Assembly: GCA_039812125.1 (NCBI GenBank)
Contig: JBDHZV010000023.1
Location: 1-32,864 of the forward strand
Source of the DNA: Prado023 sp039812125
GTDB taxonomy: Bacteria > Actinomycetota > Actinomycetes > S36-B12 > CAIYMF01
Length of the DNA stretch: 32,864 nucleotides
Direction of reading: 5' to 3'
Made by a program: the position numbers and the translations under genes. Positions 26,706-32,864 of this stretch are shown here, in pieces. A model generated the notes under the pieces. It was not told where the DNA came from. It worked only from the letters and a program-made list of their open reading frames with translations, and did no database searches. How positions within the stretch are numbered: position 1 is the first letter of the stretch; each line of letters starts with the position of its first letter.

Positions 26706-27233
26706 ATGACCACGTCCCCTCCCGAGCCCGAGGAGCCCCTGGGCGGCAGCCTGACGCCGCAGCCCGAGGAGCCCACGACTCCCCCACCACCGCCCCCGCC
26801 GCCCGCCGCCGCGGGTCCCGCCACACCGCCTCCGCCGCCCCCGCCGCTGCCCCCCGCCCCCGCGGCGGGCAGCTACCCGCCTGCGCCCCCGCCGATGGGC
26901 AGTCCGTACCCGCCGCCCGGGGGCGCCCCCTACGCGCCGTCGTACCCGGTGTCGGACCCCTTCGGGTCGGCGTACCGGCCGCACCGCTCCTCGCTGGTCC
27001 TGGGGCTGGCCATCGCCGGCCTGCTGTGCTGCGCACCGCTGTCGATCGTGGCGTTCGTGTTCGGGCGGCAGGACCTCGCGGCCATGGACGCCGGCCGGAT
27101 GGACCCGTCGGGCCGCAGCACCACGAACACCGGGCGCATCCTGGGCCTGGTGGGCATCGTGCTGCTGATCGTGCAGGTGGTCTGGGTGGCCGTCGTCGTG
27201 TCGACCCGCGGGCTGGCCGGCCTGCAGGGCTGA
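26706..27233 (+). CDS. DUF4190 membrane protein with proline-rich N-terminus
   Basis: 175 residues. The first 95 are mostly Pro, Ala, Gly and Tyr, with one run of eight Pro and one of seven, probably a disordered cytoplasmic tail. Two membrane helices follow, one starting LVLGLAIAGLLCCAPLSIVAFVFG and one LGLVGIVLLIVQVVWVAVVV. Between them is RQDLAAMDAGRMDPSGRSTTNTGRILG, the connecting pattern of DUF4190. The function is unknown. Poly-Pro runs suggest translation needs EF-P. The ATG follows a clear ribosome binding site. It converges on hemW through a shared terminator. Confidence 0.85.
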   Translation: MTTSPPEPEEPLGGSLTPQPEEPTTPPPPPPPPAAAGPATPPPPPPPLPPAPAAGSYPPAPPPMGSPYPPPGGAPYAPSYPVSDPFGSAYRPHRSSLVLGLAIAGLLCCAPLSIVAFVFGRQDLAAMDAGRMDPSGRSTTNTGRILGLVGIVLLIVQVVWVAVVVSTRGLAGLQG

Positions 27234-27257
27234 CCCGCAGCCGCCACCGATCCCTGG

Positions 27258-27295
27258 GACGCCCGGGCCCGGCCGTGAGCGCAGGCCCGGGCGTC
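27258..27295. terminator. bidirectional terminator between DUF4190 and hemW
   Basis: A perfect 12-bp stem, GACGCCCGGGCC (27258-27269) with GGCCCGGGCGTC (27284-27295), around a 14-base loop. It sits between convergent stops. Confidence 0.75.
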
Positions 27296-27299
27296 GCCC

Positions 27300-28508
27300 T
27301 CAGATGAGGTCGCGCACCAGGGCGTCCGCCACCAGCCGGCCCGAGCGGGTGAGCACGAAGCGCCCGGCGCCGACGGTGCCCAGGCCGCGCGCGGCCGCGG
27401 CCGCCAGCACCTCGCGCTGGGCGGGGACCAGCCCCGCCAGGGCGATCCCGTCGGCCATCCGGATGGCCAGCATCAGGTCCTCCACCTTCCGCGTGGCGGC
27501 GTCGAGCACCTCCCGGCCCACCGCTGGGGACCGGCCCCCAGCCAGGTGCGCGGCGTGGGCAGCGGGATGCTTGGCGTTCCACCAGCGGACCCCGCCGACG
27601 TGGCTGTGCGCCCCCGGACCGATCCCCCACCAGTCATCGCCGCGCCAGTACCCGAGGTTGTGCCGGCACTCCTGGCCCGGCAGCGCCCAGTTGGACAGCT
27701 CGTACCAGGGCAGGCCGGCCGCGCCCAACCTCTCGTCGACGCGCTCGTACATGTCGGCCATCAGGTCGTCGTCGGGCGGCGACACCGCACCCCGCCGGAT
27801 GGCAGCGGCCATCCGGGTGCCCGGCTCGACGATGAGGGCGTAGGCGGACACGTGGCCCACCCCCGCGGCAAGGACGGCGTCCAGCGACTGCTCCCAGTCG
27901 GCCATGGACTCCCCGGGGGTGCCGTAGATGAGGTCCAGGCTGATCCGGTCGAACCCGGCATCCCGGGCCCAGCCGACGGCACGGTGCGCCCCGCCCGGGG
28001 TGTGCGTGCGGTCCAGGACCGCCAGCACGTGCGGCACCGCACTCTGCATGCCGAACGACACCCGCGTCACGCCGCCCTCCCGCAGCGCCGCCAGCGACTC
28101 CGGGTCCACGGAGTCGGGATTGGCCTCCACCGTGACCTCGGCCCCGGGCAGCAGGCCGAAGGTGTCCCGGATGCCGTCCAGGACGGCCAGCAGCGCCTGC
28201 GGGCCCAGCAGCGTCGGGGTCCCGCCCCCGACGAAGACGGTCGACACGGGCACGTCGCGGTCACCGAGCACGCGCCGCGCGAGGCTGAGTTCGGCCCGCA
28301 GGACGTCGTGGTAGCTCGTCCGATCGACGGTCACCGCCCCCGCGAGCTCCGCGGCGGTGTAGGTGTTGAAGTCGCAGTAGCCGCACCTGGTGGCACAGAA
28401 CGGGACGTGGACGTAGATCCCGAAGGGCCGGTCACCCCACGCCGCCCGCGCCGCAGGGGGCAGGGAACCGTCCTGCGGGGGGACGTCACCGTCGGGCTGG
28501 CGGGCCAT
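27300..28508 (-). CDS. hemW: radical SAM protein HemW
   Basis: 402 residues. HemW is now viewed as a heme-binding chaperone-like radical SAM protein, not a coproporphyrinogen oxidase. The [4Fe-4S] motif CxxxCxxC is CATRCGYC with Cys38, Cys42 and Cys45, followed by DFNTY. VFVGGGTPTLL, VTVEANPDSVD and the RISLDLIYGTPGES segment are typical. The C-terminal HemN-type domain is present (YELSNWALPGQECRHNLGYW). The ATG at 28508 is set by GACAAT 6 bases upstream. The frame continues upstream over the divergent lipoprotein promoter only through GC bias. Many actinobacteria place hemW next to lepA and hrcA, as here. Confidence 0.94.
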   Translation of the reverse strand: MARQPDGDVPPQDGSLPPAARAAWGDRPFGIYVHVPFCATRCGYCDFNTYTAAELAGAVTVDRTSYHDVLRAELSLARRVLGDRDVPVSTVFVGGGTPTLLGPQALLAVLDGIRDTFGLLPGAEVTVEANPDSVDPESLAALREGGVTRVSFGMQSAVPHVLAVLDRTHTPGGAHRAVGWARDAGFDRISLDLIYGTPGESMADWEQSLDAVLAAGVGHVSAYALIVEPGTRMAAAIRRGAVSPPDDDLMADMYERVDERLGAAGLPWYELSNWALPGQECRHNLGYWRGDDWWGIGPGAHSHVGGVRWWNAKHPAAHAAHLAGGRSPAVGREVLDAATRKVEDLMLAIRMADGIALAGLVPAQREVLAAAAARGLGTVGAGRFVLTRSGRLVADALVRDLI

Positions 28509-28514
28509 GGGGCC

Positions 28515-28520
28515 ATTGTC
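28515..28520 (-). promoter_or_regulatory. -10 hexamer of hemW (leaderless type)
   Basis: GACAAT on the minus strand, then 6 bases (GGCCCC) and the ATG. Confidence 0.55.
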
Positions 28521-28556
28521 ACCGCCCGGCGGGGCATCGACAGCCACCGGCTCGGC

Positions 28557-28562
28557 TAGCGT
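28557..28562 (+). promoter_or_regulatory. -10 hexamer of the lipoprotein gene (leaderless type)
   Basis: TAGCGT, then 6 bases (GGCCCC) and the ATG at 28569. Confidence 0.6.
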
Positions 28563-28568
28563 GGCCCC

Positions 28569-29288
28569 ATGCGCACGTGTGCCCGAGCCGCCACGACCCT
28601 GGTGGTCAGCGTGCTGCTCGCCGGCTGCGCAGGTGCGCCCGCAGCCCTGCCGACCATCGGGTCCCCCACGCCCACCCCCACGCCTTCGGCGACGCCGAAG
28701 GGCCGGGCCGACCAGCTGGCCGAGGACTGGTCGCTGCACGGTGCCGCCCTGCCCACGGACTGGCCGGACGTCCCCCTGCCGAAGGGCACGGAGGTCATCA
28801 CGGCCTACGCGATCGGCTCCGCCCCGAGGCGGACCTGGACAGCCACCTTCGCCGGCGACGACGGGACCGCCCAGGACCTGGCGGCCCCGGTGGTCGCCGA
28901 GCTGCGGCAGCGCGGCTACGTGCCCATCGCCGAGTACGTCGGCACCCCGGAGAGCAACACCGGGTTGTACAGCTTCGCCGCCCCGAGCTTCGCGGTCTAC
29001 GTGGTGCTCGGCGAGGACGCGGGCCGGCCGAACGTGGTGATCACGGTGCGCGGGTCCACCGGGGACGAGGGCGTGGGGGCCACTGACGACCCGGCGCTGT
29101 CCCGCCCCGGCCAGCAGGCCGGTGGGCCCTCGTCCGGCGTCCCGGCATCGAGTCCGACGCCGACCCCGCCCCAGGGCAGCTCCGCACCCGGCGTGGCCGG
29201 GTCGGCCGGGGCCGCCACCCCGGCCACGACCGCGTCGTCAACCGCGTCGACCCCCGCGCCGGCATCCGCCATTCCGACGGAAGGCTGA
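28569..29288 (+). CDS. putative secreted lipoprotein
   Basis: 239 residues. A short signal peptide (MRTCARAATTLVVSVLLAG) ends in the lipobox LLAGC with Cys20 as the lipidation site. A Thr/Pro-rich linker follows (about 33-43), then a compact domain of about 115 residues (DQLAEDWSLHGAALPTDWPDVPLPKGTEV ... NVVITVRG). The last 70 residues are Ser/Thr/Pro/Ala-rich and probably disordered or glycosylated. I do not recognise the central domain. It would be anchored on the outer face of the membrane. The start is set by the leaderless hexamer and signal peptide. It diverges from hemW and converges on the acyl-CoA synthetase. Confidence 0.8.
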   Translation: MRTCARAATTLVVSVLLAGCAGAPAALPTIGSPTPTPTPSATPKGRADQLAEDWSLHGAALPTDWPDVPLPKGTEVITAYAIGSAPRRTWTATFAGDDGTAQDLAAPVVAELRQRGYVPIAEYVGTPESNTGLYSFAAPSFAVYVVLGEDAGRPNVVITVRGSTGDEGVGATDDPALSRPGQQAGGPSSGVPASSPTPTPPQGSSAPGVAGSAGAATPATTASSTASTPAPASAIPTEG

Positions 29289-29311
29289 GCCCCGCCTCGG
29301 CCCGCCCGGGA

Positions 29312-31141
29312 TCAGCTCGGGTACATCGCGTCGAGCTGCCCGGCGAAGTGCTCCTCGACCACCTTGCGCTTGACCTTCAGGCTGGGGGTGATCTCACCCT
29401 CGGCCTCGCTGAGGTCCCGATCGAGGATCGTGAACTTCTTGATGGTCTCCCACCGGTTCAGCGTGGCGTTGAGCCGGTCGACGGTCTCCTGGATGTTCGC
29501 GCGGACCTCCGGGGTCTGCGACAGCGTCGCGAAGTCGCCGCTGATGCCTGCGTCCGCGGCGAACTTCGCCAGTGCGTCGGGATCCAGGGTGACCAGCGCG
29601 GTGGCGTAGTTGCGGTTGTTGGCGTGCACGATCAGGTTGCTGGCCAGCGCCGACATCGACTTGAACTGCGCCTCGATCGCCCCGGGGGCGATGTACTTGC
29701 CGCCCGAGGTCTTGACCATGTCCTTCTTGCGGTCGGTGATGCGCAGCCGGCCGTGGGCGTCGATCTCGCCGATGTCGCCCGTGGCGAACCACCCACCGGG
29801 CAGCAGCGCCTTCGCGTTGACCTCGGGCAGCCCGCGGTAGCCTCGCATGATGTGCGGCCCGCGCACCAGGATCTCGCCGTCCTCGGCGATCATCGCCTCG
29901 GTGCCCGGCATCGGAGCCCCGACAGTGCCGAAGGCCACGTCCGTCGGGCGCACCACGGAGGTGGGGGCGGTGGTCTCGGTCAGGCCGTAGCCCTCGAGGA
30001 TGAGCATCCCAGCGGCGTCGAACCACCTGGCCACGTCGCGGTTGAGCGCGGCCGACCCGGAGATGAAGTAGCGGATCCGCCCACCCGTGACCTCCCTGAT
30101 CTTGGAGAACACCAGCTTGTCCGCGATGGCCATCTGCACGTCGGCCAGCGGGCCCGCCGAACGGCCCTCACGCCGGGCCTCCTTGACCGCGATGCCCGTG
30201 GAGAAGGCCCAGTTGAAGATGGCGGCCTTGACCCCCCCGGGGGCGCGACCCTTGGCGTTGGCCGCCTGGTAGATCTTCTCGAACAGCCGGGGCACGCCGG
30301 ACATGAACGTGGGCCGGACCGCCGCCAGGCCGGCGACGGCCTTGTCGATGCGCCCGTCGATGGCAGTCTCGAACCCGATGTGCAGCTGCACGGTCAGCCA
30401 GAACTTGCCGAACACGTGGGACAGCGGCAGCCACAGGTACTGCACGTCGTCGATGTTGAGGATGTCCAGGGCCTCGACCGAGGCCGCCTCGAACACCCAG
30501 CAGCGGTGCGGCAGCTCGACGCCCTTGGGTCGGCCCGTCGTGCCGGACGTGTAGATCAGCGTGGCCAGGGTCTCGGAGCTGGTCTGGGAGACCCGCTGCT
30601 CGATGACCTTCGGCTCGGCCGCGAGCTGCTCCACGCCCATGGCCCGCCACTGGTCCCAGCTGACGACGAAGTCGCCGTCGCCCTCCCCGTCGATCACGAT
30701 GATCCGCGCCAGCTCGGGCAGCCGGTCGCGCTGGTGCAGCGCCTTGGCCACCTGGTTGGCGTCCTCGGCGACGAAGATCCTGGCCCCGGAGTCGCTGAGG
30801 ATGTACCAGACGTCGTCGTCACCGGTGGACGGGTAGATCGTCGTCGTGGCGCCACCGGCCAGCATGGCCGCCCCGTCCGCCATGACCCACTCCATGCGGG
30901 TGCTCGACGCGATGGCCACCCGATCCTCGACGCCCAGGCCCAGCGCGACCAGGCCGGCGCCGAGCTTCATCATCTCGTCACCGGTCTCCCGCCAGGTCCG
31001 TGTGCTCCAGCTGCCGTCCTCCTGCGGGACGCGGAACGCAGGACGGTCCGGGGTGGCGGCCAGCCTGTCCAGGATCGCCCGGCCCACCGTGGGGGCATGG
31101 GCGGGGACAGGGGTGCTCAACGAGCCGCTGGTCTGGGGCAT
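29312..31141 (-). CDS. long-chain fatty acid-CoA ligase (AMP-binding)
   Basis: 609 residues. It activates fatty acids to acyl-CoA through an acyl-adenylate. The adenylate-forming motifs are LATLIYTSGTTGRPKGVELPH (P-loop-like), ILEGYGLTETTAPTS (A5), GWFATGDIGEIDAHGRLRITDRKKDMVKTSGGKYIAPGAIE (A7-A8), and a C-terminal Lys in LKVKRKVVEEHF. The overall pattern is closest to bacterial FadD15-like long-chain synthetases with a VPRLFEKIYQ segment. The ATG at 31141 follows GGAGG by 8 bases. A long in-frame extension upstream is non-conserved. The gene lies downstream of the SPFH-RHH pair on the same strand, after a 103-base gap in which I found no clear promoter. Confidence 0.93.
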   Translation of the reverse strand: MPQTSGSLSTPVPAHAPTVGRAILDRLAATPDRPAFRVPQEDGSWSTRTWRETGDEMMKLGAGLVALGLGVEDRVAIASSTRMEWVMADGAAMLAGGATTTIYPSTGDDDVWYILSDSGARIFVAEDANQVAKALHQRDRLPELARIIVIDGEGDGDFVVSWDQWRAMGVEQLAAEPKVIEQRVSQTSSETLATLIYTSGTTGRPKGVELPHRCWVFEAASVEALDILNIDDVQYLWLPLSHVFGKFWLTVQLHIGFETAIDGRIDKAVAGLAAVRPTFMSGVPRLFEKIYQAANAKGRAPGGVKAAIFNWAFSTGIAVKEARREGRSAGPLADVQMAIADKLVFSKIREVTGGRIRYFISGSAALNRDVARWFDAAGMLILEGYGLTETTAPTSVVRPTDVAFGTVGAPMPGTEAMIAEDGEILVRGPHIMRGYRGLPEVNAKALLPGGWFATGDIGEIDAHGRLRITDRKKDMVKTSGGKYIAPGAIEAQFKSMSALASNLIVHANNRNYATALVTLDPDALAKFAADAGISGDFATLSQTPEVRANIQETVDRLNATLNRWETIKKFTILDRDLSEAEGEITPSLKVKRKVVEEHFAGQLDAMYPS

Positions 31142-31161
31142 GCGGTGGTCCTCCGTGCGAG

Positions 31162-31181
31162 GGGAGCGGATGGGAGCGGAC
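31162..31181. repeat. 10-bp imperfect tandem repeat upstream of the acyl-CoA synthetase gene
   Basis: GGGAGCGGAT (31162-31171) followed by GGGAGCGGAC (31172-31181), just upstream of the ribosome binding site. It could be a protein site or simple slippage. Confidence 0.6.
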
Positions 31182-31244
31182 GGGGGATGTGACGCATGCA
31201 ACTCTGCCGGGCCGGCTGCCGGATGGCAACCACTGCAGCCGGGA

Positions 31245-31523
31245 TCATCCAGGGACTGGCGGGTTACCGGCGTCCCGCGGCCCGGCGTCGGACGCCCCGC
31301 GGGTTCCACCCCGGTCCGAGGGGTCGGATGCCACCTGGGGGGGCCGGCCAGGGCCACGGACCGCCCGGGCCTCCCGGGGCATCCGGCCCGCCTGGACCAG
31401 GGCCCGGCGCAGCAGGTAGTCGATCTGCGCGTTCGTGCTGCGCAGCTCGTCGGCCGCCCACTTGGCCAGGGCCTCGTGGACGGCCGGATCGAGGCGCAGG
31501 AGCACGCCCTTGCGCTCGGCCAC
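31245..31523 (-). CDS. small ribbon-helix-helix (Arc/CopG-like) protein
   Basis: 92 residues from GTG. Residues 5-47 (KGVLLRLDPAVHEALAKWAADELRSTNAQIDYLLRRALVQAGR) fit an Arc-type ribbon-helix-helix domain: a beta strand (GVLLRLD), helix A and helix B. Such proteins bind DNA as dimers and often repress their own operon. The remaining 45 residues are Pro/Gly/Arg/Asp-rich and probably disordered. The GTG lies 2 bases after the SPFH stop, so translation is coupled. The upstream frame is a shadow of the SPFH gene. It is too short to identify a target. The best candidate operator is the palindrome upstream of the SPFH gene. Confidence 0.8.
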   Translation of the reverse strand: MAERKGVLLRLDPAVHEALAKWAADELRSTNAQIDYLLRRALVQAGRMPREARAVRGPGRPPQVASDPSDRGGTRGASDAGPRDAGNPPVPG

Positions 31524-31525
31524 GC

Positions 31526-32497
31526 CTACCCGTACAGCGTCCCGGTGTTGACCACCGGCTGGGTGCTCTGCTCGGAGCAGAGCACCACGAGCAGGTTGGA
31601 CACCATGGCCGCCTTGCGCTCGTCGTCCAGGGACACCAGCTGCTGCTCGTCGAGGCGCTGCAGCGCCTGCTCGACCATGCCCACGGCCCCGTCGACGATC
31701 CGGGCCCGCGCCGCCACCACCGCGTCGGCCTGCTGGCGGCGCAGCATGGCCTGGGCGATCTCCGGTGCGTAGGACAGCCGGGTGAGGCGCGACTCCAGGA
31801 TGCGCACGCCCGCCGGCATGACCCGCTGGGCCACCTCCGAGGACAGCTGGACGGTGATCTCGTCGGCGTTGTCGCGCAGGCTCAGCCCCGCGGTCCCGGA
31901 GTTGTTGTCGTACGGGTACGAGTTGGCGATGTGCCGCACGGCCGACTCGGTCTGGACCGAGACGAACTGCACGAAGTCGTCGACCTCGAAGGTCGCCATC
32001 GCGGTGTCGGTGACCTGCCACACGATCACCGCGGCGATCTCGATCGGGTTGCCCGCGGCGTCGTTGACCTTGCTGGTCTCGGTCTCCTGGTTGCGGATCC
32101 GGGTGGAGATCCGGCGCCGGGTGGTCAACGGGTTGACCCACCGCAGCCCGTCCTCCCGGACGGTCCCGGTGTATCGGCCGAGCAGCTGCAGGACCCGGGC
32201 CTGGCCCGGGGCCACTGGGGTCAGCCCCGCGACGAGGAATGCGAAGACCAGCGTGAGGAGCAGTCCCAGCCAGAACCAGGCCGGCGGACCGGACTGCCAC
32301 TGGTCGGCGTCGCCCGACTGCACGAAGGCCCAGACGGCCGCCAGGATCGCGGCGATGCTCAGGACGAGCGCGGGCCATCCGCTGATGCTGAACCCGGCGC
32401 GCTCGCGGACGTGGGGCCGGTGGTCGGTGGTGCTGTACGTGACCGGAACCGGGGTGGGCTCCGGTGTGGGGGCGGTGGTGCGGGCCGCGGCGGCCAT
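31526..32497 (-). CDS. SPFH/Band 7 domain membrane protein
   Basis: 323 residues. A Thr/Pro-rich N-terminus is followed by two membrane helices at about 42-60 and 73-92. An SPFH (stomatin/prohibitin/flotillin) domain begins APGQARVLQLLGRYTGTVREDGLRWVNPL. IEIAAVIVWQVTDTAMATFEVDDF and VQTESAVRHIANSYPYD are typical. The C-terminus is a helical region (RARIVDGAVGMVEQALQRL). SPFH proteins scaffold membrane microdomains and oligomerise, and the partner here is unknown. The ATG follows AGGAGG. It is first in a two-gene operon with the RHH protein, under a promoter overlapped by a perfect palindrome. Confidence 0.92.
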   Translation of the reverse strand: MAAAARTTAPTPEPTPVPVTYSTTDHRPHVRERAGFSISGWPALVLSIAAILAAVWAFVQSGDADQWQSGPPAWFWLGLLLTLVFAFLVAGLTPVAPGQARVLQLLGRYTGTVREDGLRWVNPLTTRRRISTRIRNQETETSKVNDAAGNPIEIAAVIVWQVTDTAMATFEVDDFVQFVSVQTESAVRHIANSYPYDNNSGTAGLSLRDNADEITVQLSSEVAQRVMPAGVRILESRLTRLSYAPEIAQAMLRRQQADAVVAARARIVDGAVGMVEQALQRLDEQQLVSLDDERKAAMVSNLLVVLCSEQSTQPVVNTGTLYG

Positions 32498-32517
32498 GGA
32501 TGCTCCTCCTGTCTAGC

Positions 32518-32533
32518 AATCTGATATCAGATT
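32518..32533. promoter_or_regulatory. perfect 16-bp palindrome, probable operator of the SPFH-RHH operon
   Basis: AATCTGATATCAGATT is fully self-complementary and AT-rich in a very GC-rich region. It overlaps the -10 hexamer and the predicted start site of the SPFH promoter. Binding by the operon's RHH protein is inferred. Confidence 0.75.
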
Positions 32534-32557
32534 ACTCAGCGGAAGAGGGTGGTGCAA
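32529..32557 (-). promoter_or_regulatory. promoter of the SPFH-RHH operon
   Basis: On the minus strand: -35 TTGCAC (32557-32552), a 17-base spacer, -10 TAATCT (32534-32529), with a predicted start near 32522 and a leader of about 25 bases containing AGGAGG. It is the only classical -35/-10 pair I found in the window. Confidence 0.6.
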
Positions 32558-32573
32558 CTGCCTCGGCGTCGCC

Positions 32574-32672
32574 TCAGGCGTCGTCGTCCCCGGCCTCGGG
32601 CTCCTCACCCGGCTTCAGGCCCTCGACCTCCGCGACCCGCGCCAGCTCCTCCATGCCCTGCGTCGGGCCCAT
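32574..32672 (-). CDS. possible 32-residue acidic protein downstream of lepA
   Basis: MGPTQGMEELARVAEVEGLKPGEEPEAGDDDA (given here as a whole short product of 32 residues: starts MGPTQGMEEL, ends EAGDDDA). About 31 of 32 sense codons end in G or C, which is the coding signature of this genome. It begins 16 bases after the lepA stop and has no clear ribosome binding site. It may be a small protein co-transcribed with lepA, or a chance frame. I do not recognise it. Confidence 0.4.
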   Translation of the reverse strand: MGPTQGMEELARVAEVEGLKPGEEPEAGDDDA

Positions 32673-32688
32673 GGGGACTGCGGCGCGG

Positions 32689-32864
32689 CTACTTCTTCGC
32701 CGCGTCACCCTCGGTGTTGAGGGCGGCGATGAAGGCCTCCTGAGGGATCTCCACCCGCCCGACCATCTTCATGCGCTTCTTGCCCTCCTTCTGCTTCTCG
32801 AGCAGCTTGCGCTTGCGGGTGATGTCGCCGCCGTAGCACTTGGCCAGGACGTCCTTGCGCATGG
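32689..32864 (-). CDS. lepA: elongation factor 4 (LepA), C-terminal 57 residues only
   Basis: LepA is a ribosome-associated GTPase that affects initiation and back-translocation. Only the C-terminal end is in the window. It reads MRKDVLAKCYGGDITRKRK, then LLEKQKEGKKRMKMVGRVEIPQ, then EAFIAALNTEGDAAKK and a TAG stop. The KDVLAKCYGGDITRKRKLL stretch is diagnostic of the LepA C-terminal domain. The GTPase part and the start lie beyond the right edge. The reading frame is intact as far as visible. Confidence 0.95.
   Translation of the reverse strand, partial: MRKDVLAKCYGGDITRKRKLLEKQKEGKKRMKMVGRVEIPQEAFIAALNTEGDAAKK

Overview
This is a 32.9-kb piece of a high-GC actinobacterial chromosome. The signs are near-saturated G/C at third codon positions, many GTG starts, the HrcA/CIRCE arrangement, and a set of housekeeping genes whose neighbourhood (lepA, hemW, hrcA-dnaJ, rsmE, phoH, ybeY, era, recO, uppS, glyS, dus, dgt, dnaG) is typical of the phylum. 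I cannot place it below phylum. I saw no prophage, insertion sequence, CRISPR array, tRNA or rRNA. No stretch above about 160 bases lacks a gene.

Layout, left to right. 1-3.5 kb: the N-terminal part of DNA primase (dnaG, cut by the window edge), a divergent DUF218/YdcF membrane protein, and a dNTP triphosphohydrolase (dgt). 3.6-9.5 kb: a carbohydrate block with pyruvate phosphate dikinase (ppdK), a divergent GH13 alpha-glucosidase and a convergent GH13 alpha-amylase-like enzyme. Neither GH13 protein shows a signal peptide. 9.5-12.7 kb: tRNA-dihydrouridine synthase, a one-TM hypothetical protein and glycyl-tRNA synthetase. 12.8-16.9 kb: small genes alternating in strand (DUF6703-like membrane protein, uppS, dual-specificity phosphatase, recO, AI-2E transporter). 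17-18.5 kb: a DEAD-box RNA helicase behind a structured leader. 18.5-25.7 kb: a leftward run era / CNNM-CBS protein / ybeY / phoH / HIT protein / rsmE / dnaJ / hrcA, mostly with 1-4 nt overlaps, headed by a CIRCE operator. 25.8-29.3 kb: DUF3097, DUF4190, hemW and a lipoprotein. 29.3-32.9 kb: long-chain acyl-CoA synthetase, a ribbon-helix-helix protein, an SPFH membrane protein, a possible 32-residue protein, and the C-terminus of lepA.

The clearest global pattern is promoter architecture. Eleven genes have a TAnnnT-like or GACAAT-like hexamer that ends exactly 7 bases before the start codon (6 bases between), as expected for leaderless mRNAs. This supports GTG starts for the alpha-glucosidase, dusB, recO and the phosphatase. 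Genes lacking this pattern (ppdK, the 147-residue protein, glyS, the helicase, hrcA, DUF4190, SPFH) have a -10-like hexamer further upstream and, in most cases, a purine-rich ribosome binding site.

The best candidates for new biology are modest. One is the SPFH-RHH operon, with a perfect 16-bp AT-rich palindrome lying over its -10 element. A second is the helicase leader, with a promoter-embedded inverted repeat followed by two strong hairpins. A third is DUF3097, which carries Toprim-like acidic motifs. I found no convincing undescribed multi-gene system. Most of the window is core housekeeping sequence.
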